DNA of 64,000 nt, taken from Paraflavitalea soli. Lineage in GTDB: Bacteria > Bacteroidota > Bacteroidia > Chitinophagales > Chitinophagaceae. Position numbers and translations under genes: made by a program. Positions within the stretch are counted from its first letter, which is position 1; each line of letters starts with the position of its first letter. Below are positions 9,509 through 18,335 of the stretch, one piece after another. The notes under the pieces were generated by a model. The model made no database searches and was not told the origin of the DNA. It saw only the letters and a list, made by a program, of their open reading frames with translations. The stretch lies in contig NZ_CP032157.1 of assembly GCF_003555545.1 (NCBI RefSeq), forward strand, positions 252,546 through 316,545, given 5' to 3'.

Positions 9509-10630
9509 GTGTCCCATTCCAAAGAACGTCACGAGAAGAATTGTCTGAACTGTAATGCTGATTTGACTGGAAGATATTGTCACATATGCGGACAGGAAAA
9601 TATTGAGCCAAAAGAGACTGTATGGGGCCTGGTAAGCCACTTTTTTTATGATATTACCCATTTTGATGGTAAGTTCTTCAGTACCACTAAGTACCTGATC
9701 ACCAAACCGGGGTTTCTGCCCCAGGAATACATCAAGGGCCGCCGGGCGAGTTACCTGCATCCGATCCGGATGTATGTATTCAGTTCCGCCCTTTTCTTCC
9801 TCATTTTCTTTACGATGTTCAAGCCCGATAATATAGCCAAGGGTGATTGGGGGTCGAAGAAGAATTTTATGGATTCGGCCCAGCAGCTGGATATTGCCCG
9901 GGATATTGCATTGAAGGCGATGCGGACCTCTGCGGATTCGCTGGAAATGATCAATAGCTTTGCGGCGGCCAAGGCCCAGGTGATCGCGGACCGGATAAAA
10001 GACAAGATCAGGAAAGACAGTCTCAGAAAGGTGAAGGCGGTCCGGCATCCGGACAGAAGGACCACCTGGTTTGAGGCCAGCGATGAATATGAAACGGTGC
10101 AGCAATATGATTCTGCCCAGCAAGCCTTGCGGCCTGAACTGCGGGATGGCTGGTGGGCAAGGAAGGCGGCCCGCCGCAATATAGAATTGAGTAATCGCTG
10201 GCGGGAGGATAATAAGAAGTTTGTGCGGGATATGGCAGATACCTTTTTGCATATGCTGCCTTATTTGTTGTTCCTTTCGCTGCCGCTGTATGCTTTGCTG
10301 ATGAAGCTGCTGTATTTCAGGCATAAGCAGTTCTACTATGTGGAGCACGGTATATTCTTTATCTACCTGTATATTTTCACCTTCATATTCCTGTTGCTTT
10401 ATTTCTCTGTGATCGAGCTGCGGCAGACTACGCACCAGGGCTGGATAGGATGGATCGAAGCGGCGCTGATCATTGGGGGGATCTATTACACCTATAAGGC
10501 CATGCGAACATTTTATAAGCAGGGCCGTGCTATGACCTTGCTCAAGTTTTTCCTGTTGAACCTGATGGCCACTTTTGCCATCGTGATGCTGTTTATATTT
10601 TTCTTTACCTTAACGCTTTTCAAGCTCTAA
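9509..10630 (+). CDS. DUF3667 family membrane protein with N-terminal zinc ribbon
   Basis: 373 residues with a GTG start at 9509; no ATG lies close by in frame. Residues 11-28 form a zinc-ribbon-like motif (CLNCNADLTGRYCHICGQ, two CxxC pairs), then the DUF3667 core with FLPQEYIKGRRASYLHPIR. One membrane segment sits near residue 95 and four more in the C-terminal third (about 250-370), separated by a charged Lys/Arg/Asp-rich cytoplasmic stretch. Function of the family is unknown. It is 14 bp upstream of mazG on the same strand. Confidence 0.82.
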   Translation: MSHSKERHEKNCLNCNADLTGRYCHICGQENIEPKETVWGLVSHFFYDITHFDGKFFSTTKYLITKPGFLPQEYIKGRRASYLHPIRMYVFSSALFFLIFFTMFKPDNIAKGDWGSKKNFMDSAQQLDIARDIALKAMRTSADSLEMINSFAAAKAQVIADRIKDKIRKDSLRKVKAVRHPDRRTTWFEASDEYETVQQYDSAQQALRPELRDGWWARKAARRNIELSNRWREDNKKFVRDMADTFLHMLPYLLFLSLPLYALLMKLLYFRHKQFYYVEHGIFFIYLYIFTFIFLLLYFSVIELRQTTHQGWIGWIEAALIIGGIYYTYKAMRTFYKQGRAMTLLKFFLLNLMATFAIVMLFIFFFTLTLFKL

Positions 10631-10644
10631 AAAAATAGCGGACT

Positions 10645-11427
10645 ATGGAGACAAATAAGGTGGCGGCAGCATTCCTGCGCCTGGTGACGATCATGGATGA
10701 ACTGAGGGAACAATGTCCGTGGGACAGGAAGCAAACGGTAGAGACCTTACGGCCGCTGACCATTGAAGAAACCTATGAGCTGGCGGACGCCATCACAGAG
10801 GGGGACTGGAAGGGGATCAAGGAGGAAATCGGGGATGTGATGCTGCACATGGTCTTTTATGCTAAAATAGGGGCCGAACAAGGGAAGTTCACGCTGGAAG
10901 AGGCGCTGCAGGGCATTTCGGACAAGCTGGTATCGCGCCACCCGCATATATATGGGGATGTGAAGGTGAAAGATGAGGAGGAAGTAAAGCAGAACTGGGA
11001 GAAATTAAAATTAAAAGAGGGGAAGACCTCAGTACTGGGCGGTGTGCCGGTATCCCTGCCGGCGGTGGTAAAAGCCACCCGGTTGCAGGAAAAGGCCAAA
11101 CAGGTGGGGTTTGAGTGGGATGAGCGGGAACAGGTTTGGGATAAGGTAAAGGAAGAAATGGACGAGTTGCAGGAGGCGGTAGCCATTAAGGGGCAGGCGG
11201 AAATAGAGGAGGAGTTTGGTGACCTGCTGTTCTCCCTGGTCAATTATGCACGGTTTTTGCAGATAGATGCTGAAAATGCGCTGGAAAGGACGAATAAGAA
11301 GTTTATCAGCCGTTTTACCCGCATGGAACAACAGGCTACCCGGGATGGTAAATCGCTGGCCGATATGTCCCTGGCCGAAATGGACGCCATCTGGAACAGC
11401 ATTAAAAAACAAAACCCCGGCACTTGA
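10645..11427 (+). CDS. mazG: nucleoside triphosphate pyrophosphohydrolase MazG
   Basis: 260 residues, the usual length of the two-domain bacterial MazG. Each half carries the EExxD-type metal site: EEIGDVMLH near 55-63 and EEEFGDLLFSL near 190-200. The N-terminal CPWDRKQT and SRHPHIYGDV signatures are also family-typical. It hydrolyses (d)NTPs to NMP and PPi and is thought to clean nucleotide pools. Its last codon overlaps the start of the downstream kinase gene (TTGA), so both are probably on one transcript. Confidence 0.93.
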   Translation: METNKVAAAFLRLVTIMDELREQCPWDRKQTVETLRPLTIEETYELADAITEGDWKGIKEEIGDVMLHMVFYAKIGAEQGKFTLEEALQGISDKLVSRHPHIYGDVKVKDEEEVKQNWEKLKLKEGKTSVLGGVPVSLPAVVKATRLQEKAKQVGFEWDEREQVWDKVKEEMDELQEAVAIKGQAEIEEEFGDLLFSLVNYARFLQIDAENALERTNKKFISRFTRMEQQATRDGKSLADMSLAEMDAIWNSIKKQNPGT

Positions 11428-14400
11428 AGCAATTGCTGAAAAACTGGCTTATTAAGAATATCTACCTGCTGGCGGCTATCAGCCTTTTTGGAGTAGCGTT
11501 CATCCTCAACAAATATGTAATCGGCACTACTACAGCCCGGTATTACGTTAATCTCATAGAAAAAAGAATCCGGGAAAAGGAAAGGGATTTCCAGGAATTG
11601 ACGGCCGATACGGCCTTATTGAGCGCCCTGGCCAATCAACGGTACGATGAAGCGGGGCTTACGCGCGTGCTGGATAAGAAAAAGGGATACGATATTTTCA
11701 TTTATGAACATGCGCAGGATTCTGCCGGCACACCGCACCTGGTATTCTGGAACACACAAAACATATTGCCGGATGTTTCCTTCTCCTGGGGATTGGATAC
11801 CAGCCGTTTGATCAAACTCACCAATGGGCAGTATGTATACAGCAGCCGGAAAATAACACTCCGCGATAACCGGCAGTTTACAATTCAGGGACTGATCCCG
11901 GTGGTATGGAAATATTTTGTAGAGAATGAGAACCTGAAGAAAGAATTTGCCGGTATTTCCAAAGCAGTTGAACGGGTGGACCTGGTGTTGTCACCCACGC
12001 CTTATCCCGTAAAAAGCATCCGTGGGAATACCTTATTTTACCTGCAACGAATCAATGAGCACCTGCAGCAGCACAATATATGGTCGATCCTGCTGGTGAT
12101 TGCGGGGTTCTTCCTGCTCTTTTTATACCTGCAGCAAACGGCGGATCAGATCAGCCGGAAGTATGGCCTTTGGTATGGCGCTTCCTTCCTGGTAGGGATA
12201 CTGCTGGTGCTGCGGTTGTCATCCTATTTCTTCCCGGATATGCTGGACCTGCGGCAGTTCGAACTATTTGATCCCTATATCTATGGTTCGAGCCTGGTAT
12301 TGAGCTCACTCGGCGACCTGCTCATCAATTCATTGCTGTTTTGCTGGATGGTGATATTCGTTAATCGCCGGCTGAATACTTCTACCATCAAGGCCCTGGG
12401 AGCGCCCTGGAAAAACTGGGGGGCTGTAACAGGGATCCTGGCGTTGCTGGTACTGAGCACTTTTACGTTTGCGGACATCCTGCAAACACTGGTGTCTGAC
12501 GCCAAGATGTCTTTTAATGTAACGAACTTCTTCAGCCTGGTAGAGCAATACAGTTTTGTAGGCTTTGCGGTGATGGCTACGCTTGGCCTCAGCTATTTTT
12601 TACTGTCGCAAATATTTCTCACGGTAGTGGGAAAACTGGTAGGGGAGAAGAATTATGTGGTGTATATCATTACGGCGTTCCTTGGTCTGCTGATGCTGTC
12701 CTTCCAGCGCAATAATGCCATGGTAGAGTTGAACCTCTATACCTTGTTGTGGTTGCTGCTGTTCATCTGGCTCATGCGGCAAAAGATCTTTGCGGGATTA
12801 AATTACCGGCTCAATGTATCGGAAGTATTGTTCTGGCTCTTTGTATTTTCCTTTTCCATGGCTGCGGTTATTCTTTTTGAGAATGGGAAGATCGAATTTG
12901 AGCAAAGAAAGCGGTTTGCCGAAAAGCTTGCTTCGCAGGCAGATCCTTCGAATGAAAGATTGTTGAGCATTGCCCTGGCTTACCTGGACAATAATTTCCT
13001 GGAGCCTAATTTTCGCCGTTTCTACAACCAGCAGGAGAATGCGAAACTCAAGGATAGCATCAGCAATACGGGGTTCATCGGGTATGCCAATAAATATGAT
13101 ACCTGGTTATTTACTTTCGACAAGGAAACGAATCCTTTGTTCAATACAGAGCCAGGGTCGTTTGATACGCTGAATACCATTTTCCGTAATCAGTCGAAGG
13201 GGACAAATATCCCTGATCTGCGTTATTTTGAAAGGTCGTATGATAAGTTCTCTTACATCTTTAAGAAAGAGGTGCTTGACAGCAATGATGTAACCATTGG
13301 TTACCTGTTTGTATTGTCGGATCCCAAACGGTATAAAAGTGAAGCGCTGGTACCGGAACTGTTCAAGTCTACGCGGGAAAGGACACCGGAATACTCGCCT
13401 GTATACGCCTATGCTATCTATGACAGCCTGCAGCTCATCAGTCATTATAATGATTATGCCTTTCCAACCTCTCTCAAGAAACAGTCGCTGAAGGATGAAT
13501 ACAGCATCGTAAAAAAAGATGGCTATGAAGAGTTGTGGTACCGCGGTACGCCCGACAAGGTAGTGGTGGTAGCCCGTAAAAACAATTCATTCATAGAGGC
13601 GATTACCTTGTTTGCCTACCTGTTCAGCACCTTCCTGTTCCTCCTGGCCTTTTACCGCATTGTAGCCTTCCTGATGAGGACCCGGTTGCAAAAAACGTCT
13701 TTCCGGCAGTATTGGGAATTAAGCATCCGTTCTCAGATACATAGCACGATCATATTGATCAGCCTGTTGCTGTTTGTAGTGATTGGTGTGGCCAACGTAT
13801 TTTTCATCATCAACCGGTATCACCGTAATAACCAGGACCGGCTTACACGTGCTATCCAGATCATGGTCAATGAGGTGGAAAAGAAGCTGGCGGATCATGC
13901 TACTTTCAACGAAGGGATCATGTTGTATGAGCCTGGCTTCAGTGATGAGGTGGAACAGTTGATGCGGGATATTTCGGACATCCATGGCATGGATGTGAAC
14001 CTGTATGATACCTCCGGGGACCTGAAGGTAACTTCCAACCCGGATATCTATTACCGGGGTGTATTGAGCGAAAAGATGAACCCGCTGGCTTATTTCCGGT
14101 TGCACAACCTGCGGCAGGTGCAAACGGTGACGGACGAAAAAGTGGGTAAAGTAGACTATCTGAGTATCTATGCGCCGGTGAGGGATGATGATGGTAACGC
14201 AGTAGCTTATCTCAACGTGCCTTCTTATAGTGCGGAAGTGGAACTGACGCAGGAGATCTCGTACTTCCTGGTGACGATCATCAACCTCAATGCGTTTATA
14301 TTCCTGGTAGCAGGAGCCATTGCGTTGTTCATTACCAACCGTATCACCTCTTCCTTTACGCTCATTACGCAAAAGCTGCGGGATATCAACCTGGGTAAGA

Positions 14401-15194
14401 TGAACCAGGAGATCAACTGGCACCGCAATGATGAGATAGGGGTGCTGGTAACAGAATACAACAAAATGGTGCGGAAGCTGGATGAGAGTGCTGAGTCGCT
14501 CGCCAAAAGTGAACGGGAAGGCGCCTGGCGGCAAATGGCGCGGCAGGTAGCGCATGAGATCAAGAACCCGCTGACGCCGATGAAGCTCAGTATCCAGTAC
14601 CTGCAGAAAGCGATCGATGATAATTCGCCCAATGTAAAGGAGATGACTGGTAGTGTGGCCCGCACGCTTATTGAGCAGATCGATCACCTGTCGAAGATCG
14701 CATCGGACTTTTCGCAGTTTGCCAATATTGGCAACCCACGCAATGAAGTATTTGACCTGCATGAAATGTTGTACTCGCTCACTTCGCTCTATGAGGCTAC
14801 GGAGAATATGGATTTTAAATGGGATCCGGTACCACACCGGGTATTGTTGTTTGCCGATAAGACACAATTGAACCGTTTGTTCACCAACCTGATGCAGAAT
14901 GCGATCGAGGCGAGTGAAGACAGGCCGCAACATATCATCCGCATCAACGAAGAGCTGAATGGCGGAGAATACATTACGGTCAGCATTACGGATAATGGGA
15001 GTGGTATTCCGGAAGTAACGCAATCCAAAATATTCACGCCCAACTTTACCACGAAGTCTTCCGGTACGGGTCTTGGCCTTGCCATGAGCAAAAGCATTGT
15101 GGAGCAGGCCAAGGGCGAGATATGGTTTGTGACGAAGGAAGGGGTGGGGACGACGTTCTATGTGAAGATACCGCTGTTGAGGGCCATGAATTAG
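11424..15194 (+). CDS. large NtrY-like membrane sensor histidine kinase
   Basis: 1256 residues starting at a TTG that overlaps the mazG stop. The N-terminal region has about eight membrane helices (first at 10-30, others between 215 and 480), then a long extracytoplasmic region, another helix near 720-740, a helix near 770, and a helix at about 950-975 running into a HAMP linker (RDINLGKMNQEINWHRNDEIG). The HisKA box QVAHEIKNPLTPMKL contains the phospho-His near residue 1044. The HATPase domain has NLMQNAIEAS, DNGSGIPE and GTGLGLAMSK. The layout is NtrY-like but much longer. No response regulator lies beside it. Confidence 0.88.
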   Translation: MKQLLKNWLIKNIYLLAAISLFGVAFILNKYVIGTTTARYYVNLIEKRIREKERDFQELTADTALLSALANQRYDEAGLTRVLDKKKGYDIFIYEHAQDSAGTPHLVFWNTQNILPDVSFSWGLDTSRLIKLTNGQYVYSSRKITLRDNRQFTIQGLIPVVWKYFVENENLKKEFAGISKAVERVDLVLSPTPYPVKSIRGNTLFYLQRINEHLQQHNIWSILLVIAGFFLLFLYLQQTADQISRKYGLWYGASFLVGILLVLRLSSYFFPDMLDLRQFELFDPYIYGSSLVLSSLGDLLINSLLFCWMVIFVNRRLNTSTIKALGAPWKNWGAVTGILALLVLSTFTFADILQTLVSDAKMSFNVTNFFSLVEQYSFVGFAVMATLGLSYFLLSQIFLTVVGKLVGEKNYVVYIITAFLGLLMLSFQRNNAMVELNLYTLLWLLLFIWLMRQKIFAGLNYRLNVSEVLFWLFVFSFSMAAVILFENGKIEFEQRKRFAEKLASQADPSNERLLSIALAYLDNNFLEPNFRRFYNQQENAKLKDSISNTGFIGYANKYDTWLFTFDKETNPLFNTEPGSFDTLNTIFRNQSKGTNIPDLRYFERSYDKFSYIFKKEVLDSNDVTIGYLFVLSDPKRYKSEALVPELFKSTRERTPEYSPVYAYAIYDSLQLISHYNDYAFPTSLKKQSLKDEYSIVKKDGYEELWYRGTPDKVVVVARKNNSFIEAITLFAYLFSTFLFLLAFYRIVAFLMRTRLQKTSFRQYWELSIRSQIHSTIILISLLLFVVIGVANVFFIINRYHRNNQDRLTRAIQIMVNEVEKKLADHATFNEGIMLYEPGFSDEVEQLMRDISDIHGMDVNLYDTSGDLKVTSNPDIYYRGVLSEKMNPLAYFRLHNLRQVQTVTDEKVGKVDYLSIYAPVRDDDGNAVAYLNVPSYSAEVELTQEISYFLVTIINLNAFIFLVAGAIALFITNRITSSFTLITQKLRDINLGKMNQEINWHRNDEIGVLVTEYNKMVRKLDESAESLAKSEREGAWRQMARQVAHEIKNPLTPMKLSIQYLQKAIDDNSPNVKEMTGSVARTLIEQIDHLSKIASDFSQFANIGNPRNEVFDLHEMLYSLTSLYEATENMDFKWDPVPHRVLLFADKTQLNRLFTNLMQNAIEASEDRPQHIIRINEELNGGEYITVSITDNGSGIPEVTQSKIFTPNFTTKSSGTGLGLAMSKSIVEQAKGEIWFVTKEGVGTTFYVKIPLLRAMN

Positions 15195-15225
15195 TGAGTG
15201 GTGAATAGTGAATCGTTTGCTTCGA

Positions 15226-15272
15226 TAGCAGATCTCTCACTCCGCTGCGCTGCGTTCGAGATGACAAAAGGG
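15226..15272. repeat. possible interspersed intergenic repeat unit
   Basis: The stretch between the kinase and topoisomerase genes contains CTCACTCCGCTGCGCTGCG followed by TTCGAGATGAC. It resembles short dispersed intergenic elements that I associate with Chitinophagaceae genomes. Only one copy is present here, so repeat status cannot be shown from this window. Confidence 0.25.
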
Positions 15273-15287
15273 AGATCGGACTTCGGT

Positions 15288-16436
15288 TTACTGAAGGGCT
15301 TTCAGGATCTTCATCAACACCTTCTCTTCGGCGGTGTGGCCGGTCTTGTCGTCGGGTTCTTCGAGGGTATCCAACTCCTTCAGGTATTTTTGAAGGTTGT
15401 TTTCTTCATACAGCCTTATGATGCCGGGATGTACATAATACTTTTTACATACTGACCGGGTGTTGCCCAATTGAACGCTGACCTCGTCCAGGGCTTCCAC
15501 TACTTTTTTCCTGCGCCCGGCTTCGGTAAAAGCCTCCCCAATACTCTTGAAGCTATGGAGTATGTTTAACGTGCCTGCCCAGGTACGGAAATCCTTGGCG
15601 CTGAATTCAAAGCCGGTTATTTGTTTGATGTAATTGTTCACCATCCCGGAGTCAATGCTTTTTCTGTTGTGATCGGCGTCGTAATACTGGAATAGTTCCT
15701 TACCGGGTATATCGCGGCAGGCCTGTACGATCCTGGCCAACCGCTTGTTTTTTACTGATATGGTGTGGTTGATGCCCTTCTTCCCCCGGAAGCTGAACTG
15801 GATGGAATGTCCATTTATCGCTACATGTTTGTCTTTTAGGGTAGTAAGGCCATAGGAGCCATACAGCTTTTCATAGCTCTGGCTGCCGGTCCGGATATAG
15901 GTCCTTTCCATGAGGCTGACTACGGTAGCCAGCACTTTCTCTTCACAGAGATCTTTGCGGGAAATATCCTTTTCCATTTGTAGTCTCAGCACAGGCAACG
16001 CTTTCCCAAATTCATACAGGCGGTGAAACTTGGTTTCGTTCCGTACTGCCTGCCAGGCTGCATGATACCGGTATTGTTTCCTGTTGCGGGCATCCTTGCC
16101 GGTGGCCTGCAGGTGGCCATTCTCCAGCGGACATATCCATACGGCTGTCCAGGCTGGCGGAATGGCCAGTTTGCGAATGCGGTCGAGTTGTGCTTTATTC
16201 TGTAGCCGTTTGTTTTGGTATAGAAAGGAAAAGCCTTTTCCCTTTTTCAATCTGCTAATGCCAGGCATGGTATCGCTCACATATACCAGGGCGGCTACTT
16301 TGGCGGTGCGTTCATAGTCCTGGTCAATGACCAGCATTTGCTGGTGGCTTAAATGGGTGGTATCGACGGCTGTTTCAGGCATGTAATGGTTTCTTTTGGC
16401 TTTTTGTTTTTTGCTCGTGGTTTTCATCAGCCTCAT
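15288..16436 (-). CDS. type IB DNA topoisomerase (poxvirus-like)
   Basis: Up to 382 residues; alternative starts at 16427 and 16382 would shorten it and reduce or nearly remove the overlap with the upstream gene. Family signatures: GKGFSFLYQNKRL and IPPAWTAVWICP in the N-terminal part, KDFRTWAGTLN (about 280) in the catalytic core, and NTRSVCKKYYVHPGI near the C-terminus, where the nucleophilic Tyr sits before HP. It relaxes supercoils by a 3'-phosphotyrosyl intermediate. It overlaps the iron-permease-like gene at its 5' end, suggesting one transcript. Confidence 0.88.
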   Translation of the reverse strand: MRLMKTTSKKQKAKRNHYMPETAVDTTHLSHQQMLVIDQDYERTAKVAALVYVSDTMPGISRLKKGKGFSFLYQNKRLQNKAQLDRIRKLAIPPAWTAVWICPLENGHLQATGKDARNRKQYRYHAAWQAVRNETKFHRLYEFGKALPVLRLQMEKDISRKDLCEEKVLATVVSLMERTYIRTGSQSYEKLYGSYGLTTLKDKHVAINGHSIQFSFRGKKGINHTISVKNKRLARIVQACRDIPGKELFQYYDADHNRKSIDSGMVNNYIKQITGFEFSAKDFRTWAGTLNILHSFKSIGEAFTEAGRRKKVVEALDEVSVQLGNTRSVCKKYYVHPGIIRLYEENNLQKYLKELDTLEEPDDKTGHTAEEKVLMKILKALQ

Positions 16437-16863
16437 CGAGGGAATGGGAACTGTGGAGGTCTTTTTCCTTTTCGGACAGTTCTGACAATTTGGTGTAGTA
16501 CTTCTTGATCACACTCAGCTCTTCTTCTGTGAGGTCCTCAATATCCACCAGGCGATTGCTGGCTTTTTCATGGCAGGCAATCAATTCATTCAGCTTTAAA
16601 TGAATAGCGATGGTATCCTTGTTCTGCGTTTGCTGGATGATGAACACCATCAGAAAGGTGATGATGGTGGTGGTGGTATTGATGACCAGCTGCCAGGTAT
16701 CTGAAAATCCAAATAAAGGCCCGCTTAAAGCCCATCCTATGATCAGTATAAAGGCGAGGATGCTGGCTGTGGGGCTACCGGAGGCGCGGGTGAGTTTAGC
16801 GCTGAGCTTATTGAACAGGCGGGGCCACTTCAGGCTTTTTTCTTGGGAACGTTTAGTTGCCAT
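16375..16863 (-). CDS. low-affinity iron permease family protein
   Basis: 162 residues. Two membrane helices (about 33-50 and 60-80) with LIIGWALSGPLFGFSDTWQ and NTTTTIITFLMVFIIQQTQN match the bacterial Iron_permease family (Fet4-like). A charged C-terminal tail follows with DIEDLTEEELSVIKKYY. Bacterial members are short and their transport activity is unproven. Its 3' end overlaps the topoisomerase gene. Confidence 0.8.
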   Translation of the reverse strand: MATKRSQEKSLKWPRLFNKLSAKLTRASGSPTASILAFILIIGWALSGPLFGFSDTWQLVINTTTTIITFLMVFIIQQTQNKDTIAIHLKLNELIACHEKASNRLVDIEDLTEEELSVIKKYYTKLSELSEKEKDLHSSHSLDEADENHEQKTKSQKKPLHA

Positions 16864-17068
16864 AATCGATAATGTTATAAGCTATCCCATTCAATAAAAA
16901 AGCCAGGCCATTTGACGCCTCTTTTCTTTTACTGCCGGGGTGAGAAGAAGAACCTGTAGTTGTATAATGTAGTGTACTGATTCCCCAAACGAGGGGGCGC
17001 ATTAACCTGTTTTTAATTTGCTTCCCGTCCTTGGGTAACTAGTTCTACAAATTAAGGTTAGCCCTGGT

Positions 17069-17611
17069 ATGGGCATATCGTTTGAAAATACAATGTTAAA
17101 ATCTACACTTATGCTTAGCGATATACAAGTAGGTTTCTTAAGAGACCGCATCCATGAAATCGGCAGCGCCCTTTTTTCGAATACTGGCAATGCTACTTTT
17201 AAGTTACCCACTTCCATTATATCTGTTCTGCGGGTAGATGAAGAAGGGAATATCTGGTTCTTCCTGCACAATCCTGACCTGTTTATAGAGGAGGGCGACA
17301 AAGCGTTTCCGGCGCGCCTGGACTTTTACCGAAAAGGCAAGCCCTTTTTCTTACAGGTATCGGGCGAGGCCCTGGTAATCACGGATGCAGCGGAGATCAA
17401 GGACCTGACAGGATCTACGGCTTCACCCGTACTCCATTCCTTTTCACGTGTGATGCTTGTAAAAGTACGTGTAGAACATGCTTCCTATTTTGAGCAACGG
17501 GAACGCAGGATGAGCCGGCTGCAATCCTGGTGGCACGCTATATGCAAATACCTGTTGCAGGAAAAACCCAGTCTCCGGCCTTATAAGTTACATCCGATGA
17601 TCCTGGCTTAA
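17069..17611 (+). CDS. pyridoxamine 5'-phosphate oxidase-like split-barrel protein
   Basis: Up to 180 residues. In-frame ATGs at 17093 and 17111 give shorter forms; the one at 17111 (MLSDIQVGFLRDRI) fits the conserved part best. The pattern of a flavin-reductase/PNPOx-like split barrel is seen: SALFSNTGNATFKLPTSI, then VDEEGNIWFFL, then FPARLDFYRKGKPFFLQVSGEA. Small stand-alone members of this fold often bind flavin or haem, but the ligand here is unknown. It is followed 94 bp later by a shorter paralog. Confidence 0.65.
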   Translation: MGISFENTMLKSTLMLSDIQVGFLRDRIHEIGSALFSNTGNATFKLPTSIISVLRVDEEGNIWFFLHNPDLFIEEGDKAFPARLDFYRKGKPFFLQVSGEALVITDAAEIKDLTGSTASPVLHSFSRVMLVKVRVEHASYFEQRERRMSRLQSWWHAICKYLLQEKPSLRPYKLHPMILA

Positions 17612-17705
17612 GACAAAGTCCGGAAGACGGAAAGTCAGAAAGACCGTAGCCGTAAAAAGCATTGAACCCAAAAACAGACTATACTAACAACTAAAACATC
17701 GATCT

Positions 17706-18128
17706 ATGAACTTTATCCTGCCAGAGAACCTGAAGTTTGTAAAACGCTTTATTGAGAAAACCTTTTTCGGTGCATTGAAAGTACATGATACAGAAGAGAC
17801 ACAGGATCGTTTCCTGGTAGAAACAGTATTTGTAGATGCGAACCAGTATTTATGGTGCTGTTGTGCGGAAGAGTTACCGGTAGATCAGCCTAAATTTCCG
17901 GTATCGCTGAAGTTCGTAGACAAAGTGAAAGGTGTCTATATGAAAGTAACAGGCATTGCCAACCGGGTACAACCTTCACTTATTCCGGAGAGTGCGGCTG
18001 CACTGGACCATGCGATCGACGAACTGACAGGCAACGGCAAACTTACCCTGCTACGGGTAAAGATGACGGAGACTGTTTACTATAAGAAGCAAAACGGCCA
18101 GATCAATTTCTACGCCGTTGCCAGCTAA
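17706..18128 (+). CDS. second split-barrel (PNPOx-like) protein, paralog of the upstream gene
   Basis: 140 residues. The order of elements matches the upstream gene: FGALKVHDTEETQDRFLVET, VDANQYLWCCCAEEL, FPVSLKFVDKVKGVYMKVTG and a C-terminal LLRVKMTETVYYKKQNG. It lacks the upstream gene's extended tail. Three consecutive Cys (WCCC) are unusual. It is followed by a terminator, so the two genes may form one unit. Function is unknown. Confidence 0.62.
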   Translation: MNFILPENLKFVKRFIEKTFFGALKVHDTEETQDRFLVETVFVDANQYLWCCCAEELPVDQPKFPVSLKFVDKVKGVYMKVTGIANRVQPSLIPESAAALDHAIDELTGNGKLTLLRVKMTETVYYKKQNGQINFYAVAS

Positions 18129-18176
18129 AGAATCCACTTGAAGGAAGTTTTAAAGAAACCACCCTTAGAAAGTGAG

Positions 18177-18213
18177 ATGCGGTCTGATCGTTTTGGGTTG
18201 GACCGCATTTTTC
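18177..18213 (+). terminator. rho-independent terminator
   Basis: ATGCGGTC (18177-18184) pairs perfectly with GACCGCAT (18201-18208) and is followed by a T run. It lies 48 bp after the stop of the second split-barrel gene. Confidence 0.7.
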
Positions 18214-18335
18214 ATTAGAAGAATACAGAAGACAGCATTTAGAATACAGAATCGCTTGACCAGCAATAGAAGTGAAAAGCGAGTGAGGGACCAGTGACCA
18301 TAACCCGTTATCAAAACCCATTAAACTGTAAGGGT

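Noticed and set aside
9416-10435. 339-codon open frame on the minus strand
   Set aside because: It lies antisense to the DUF3667 gene, has unusual composition (Gln/His/Arg-rich) and no family features; it reflects codon bias of the real gene.
13719-15023. 434-codon open frame on the minus strand
   Set aside because: Antisense to the HisKA/HATPase part of the large kinase, rich in His/Arg with no domain pattern.
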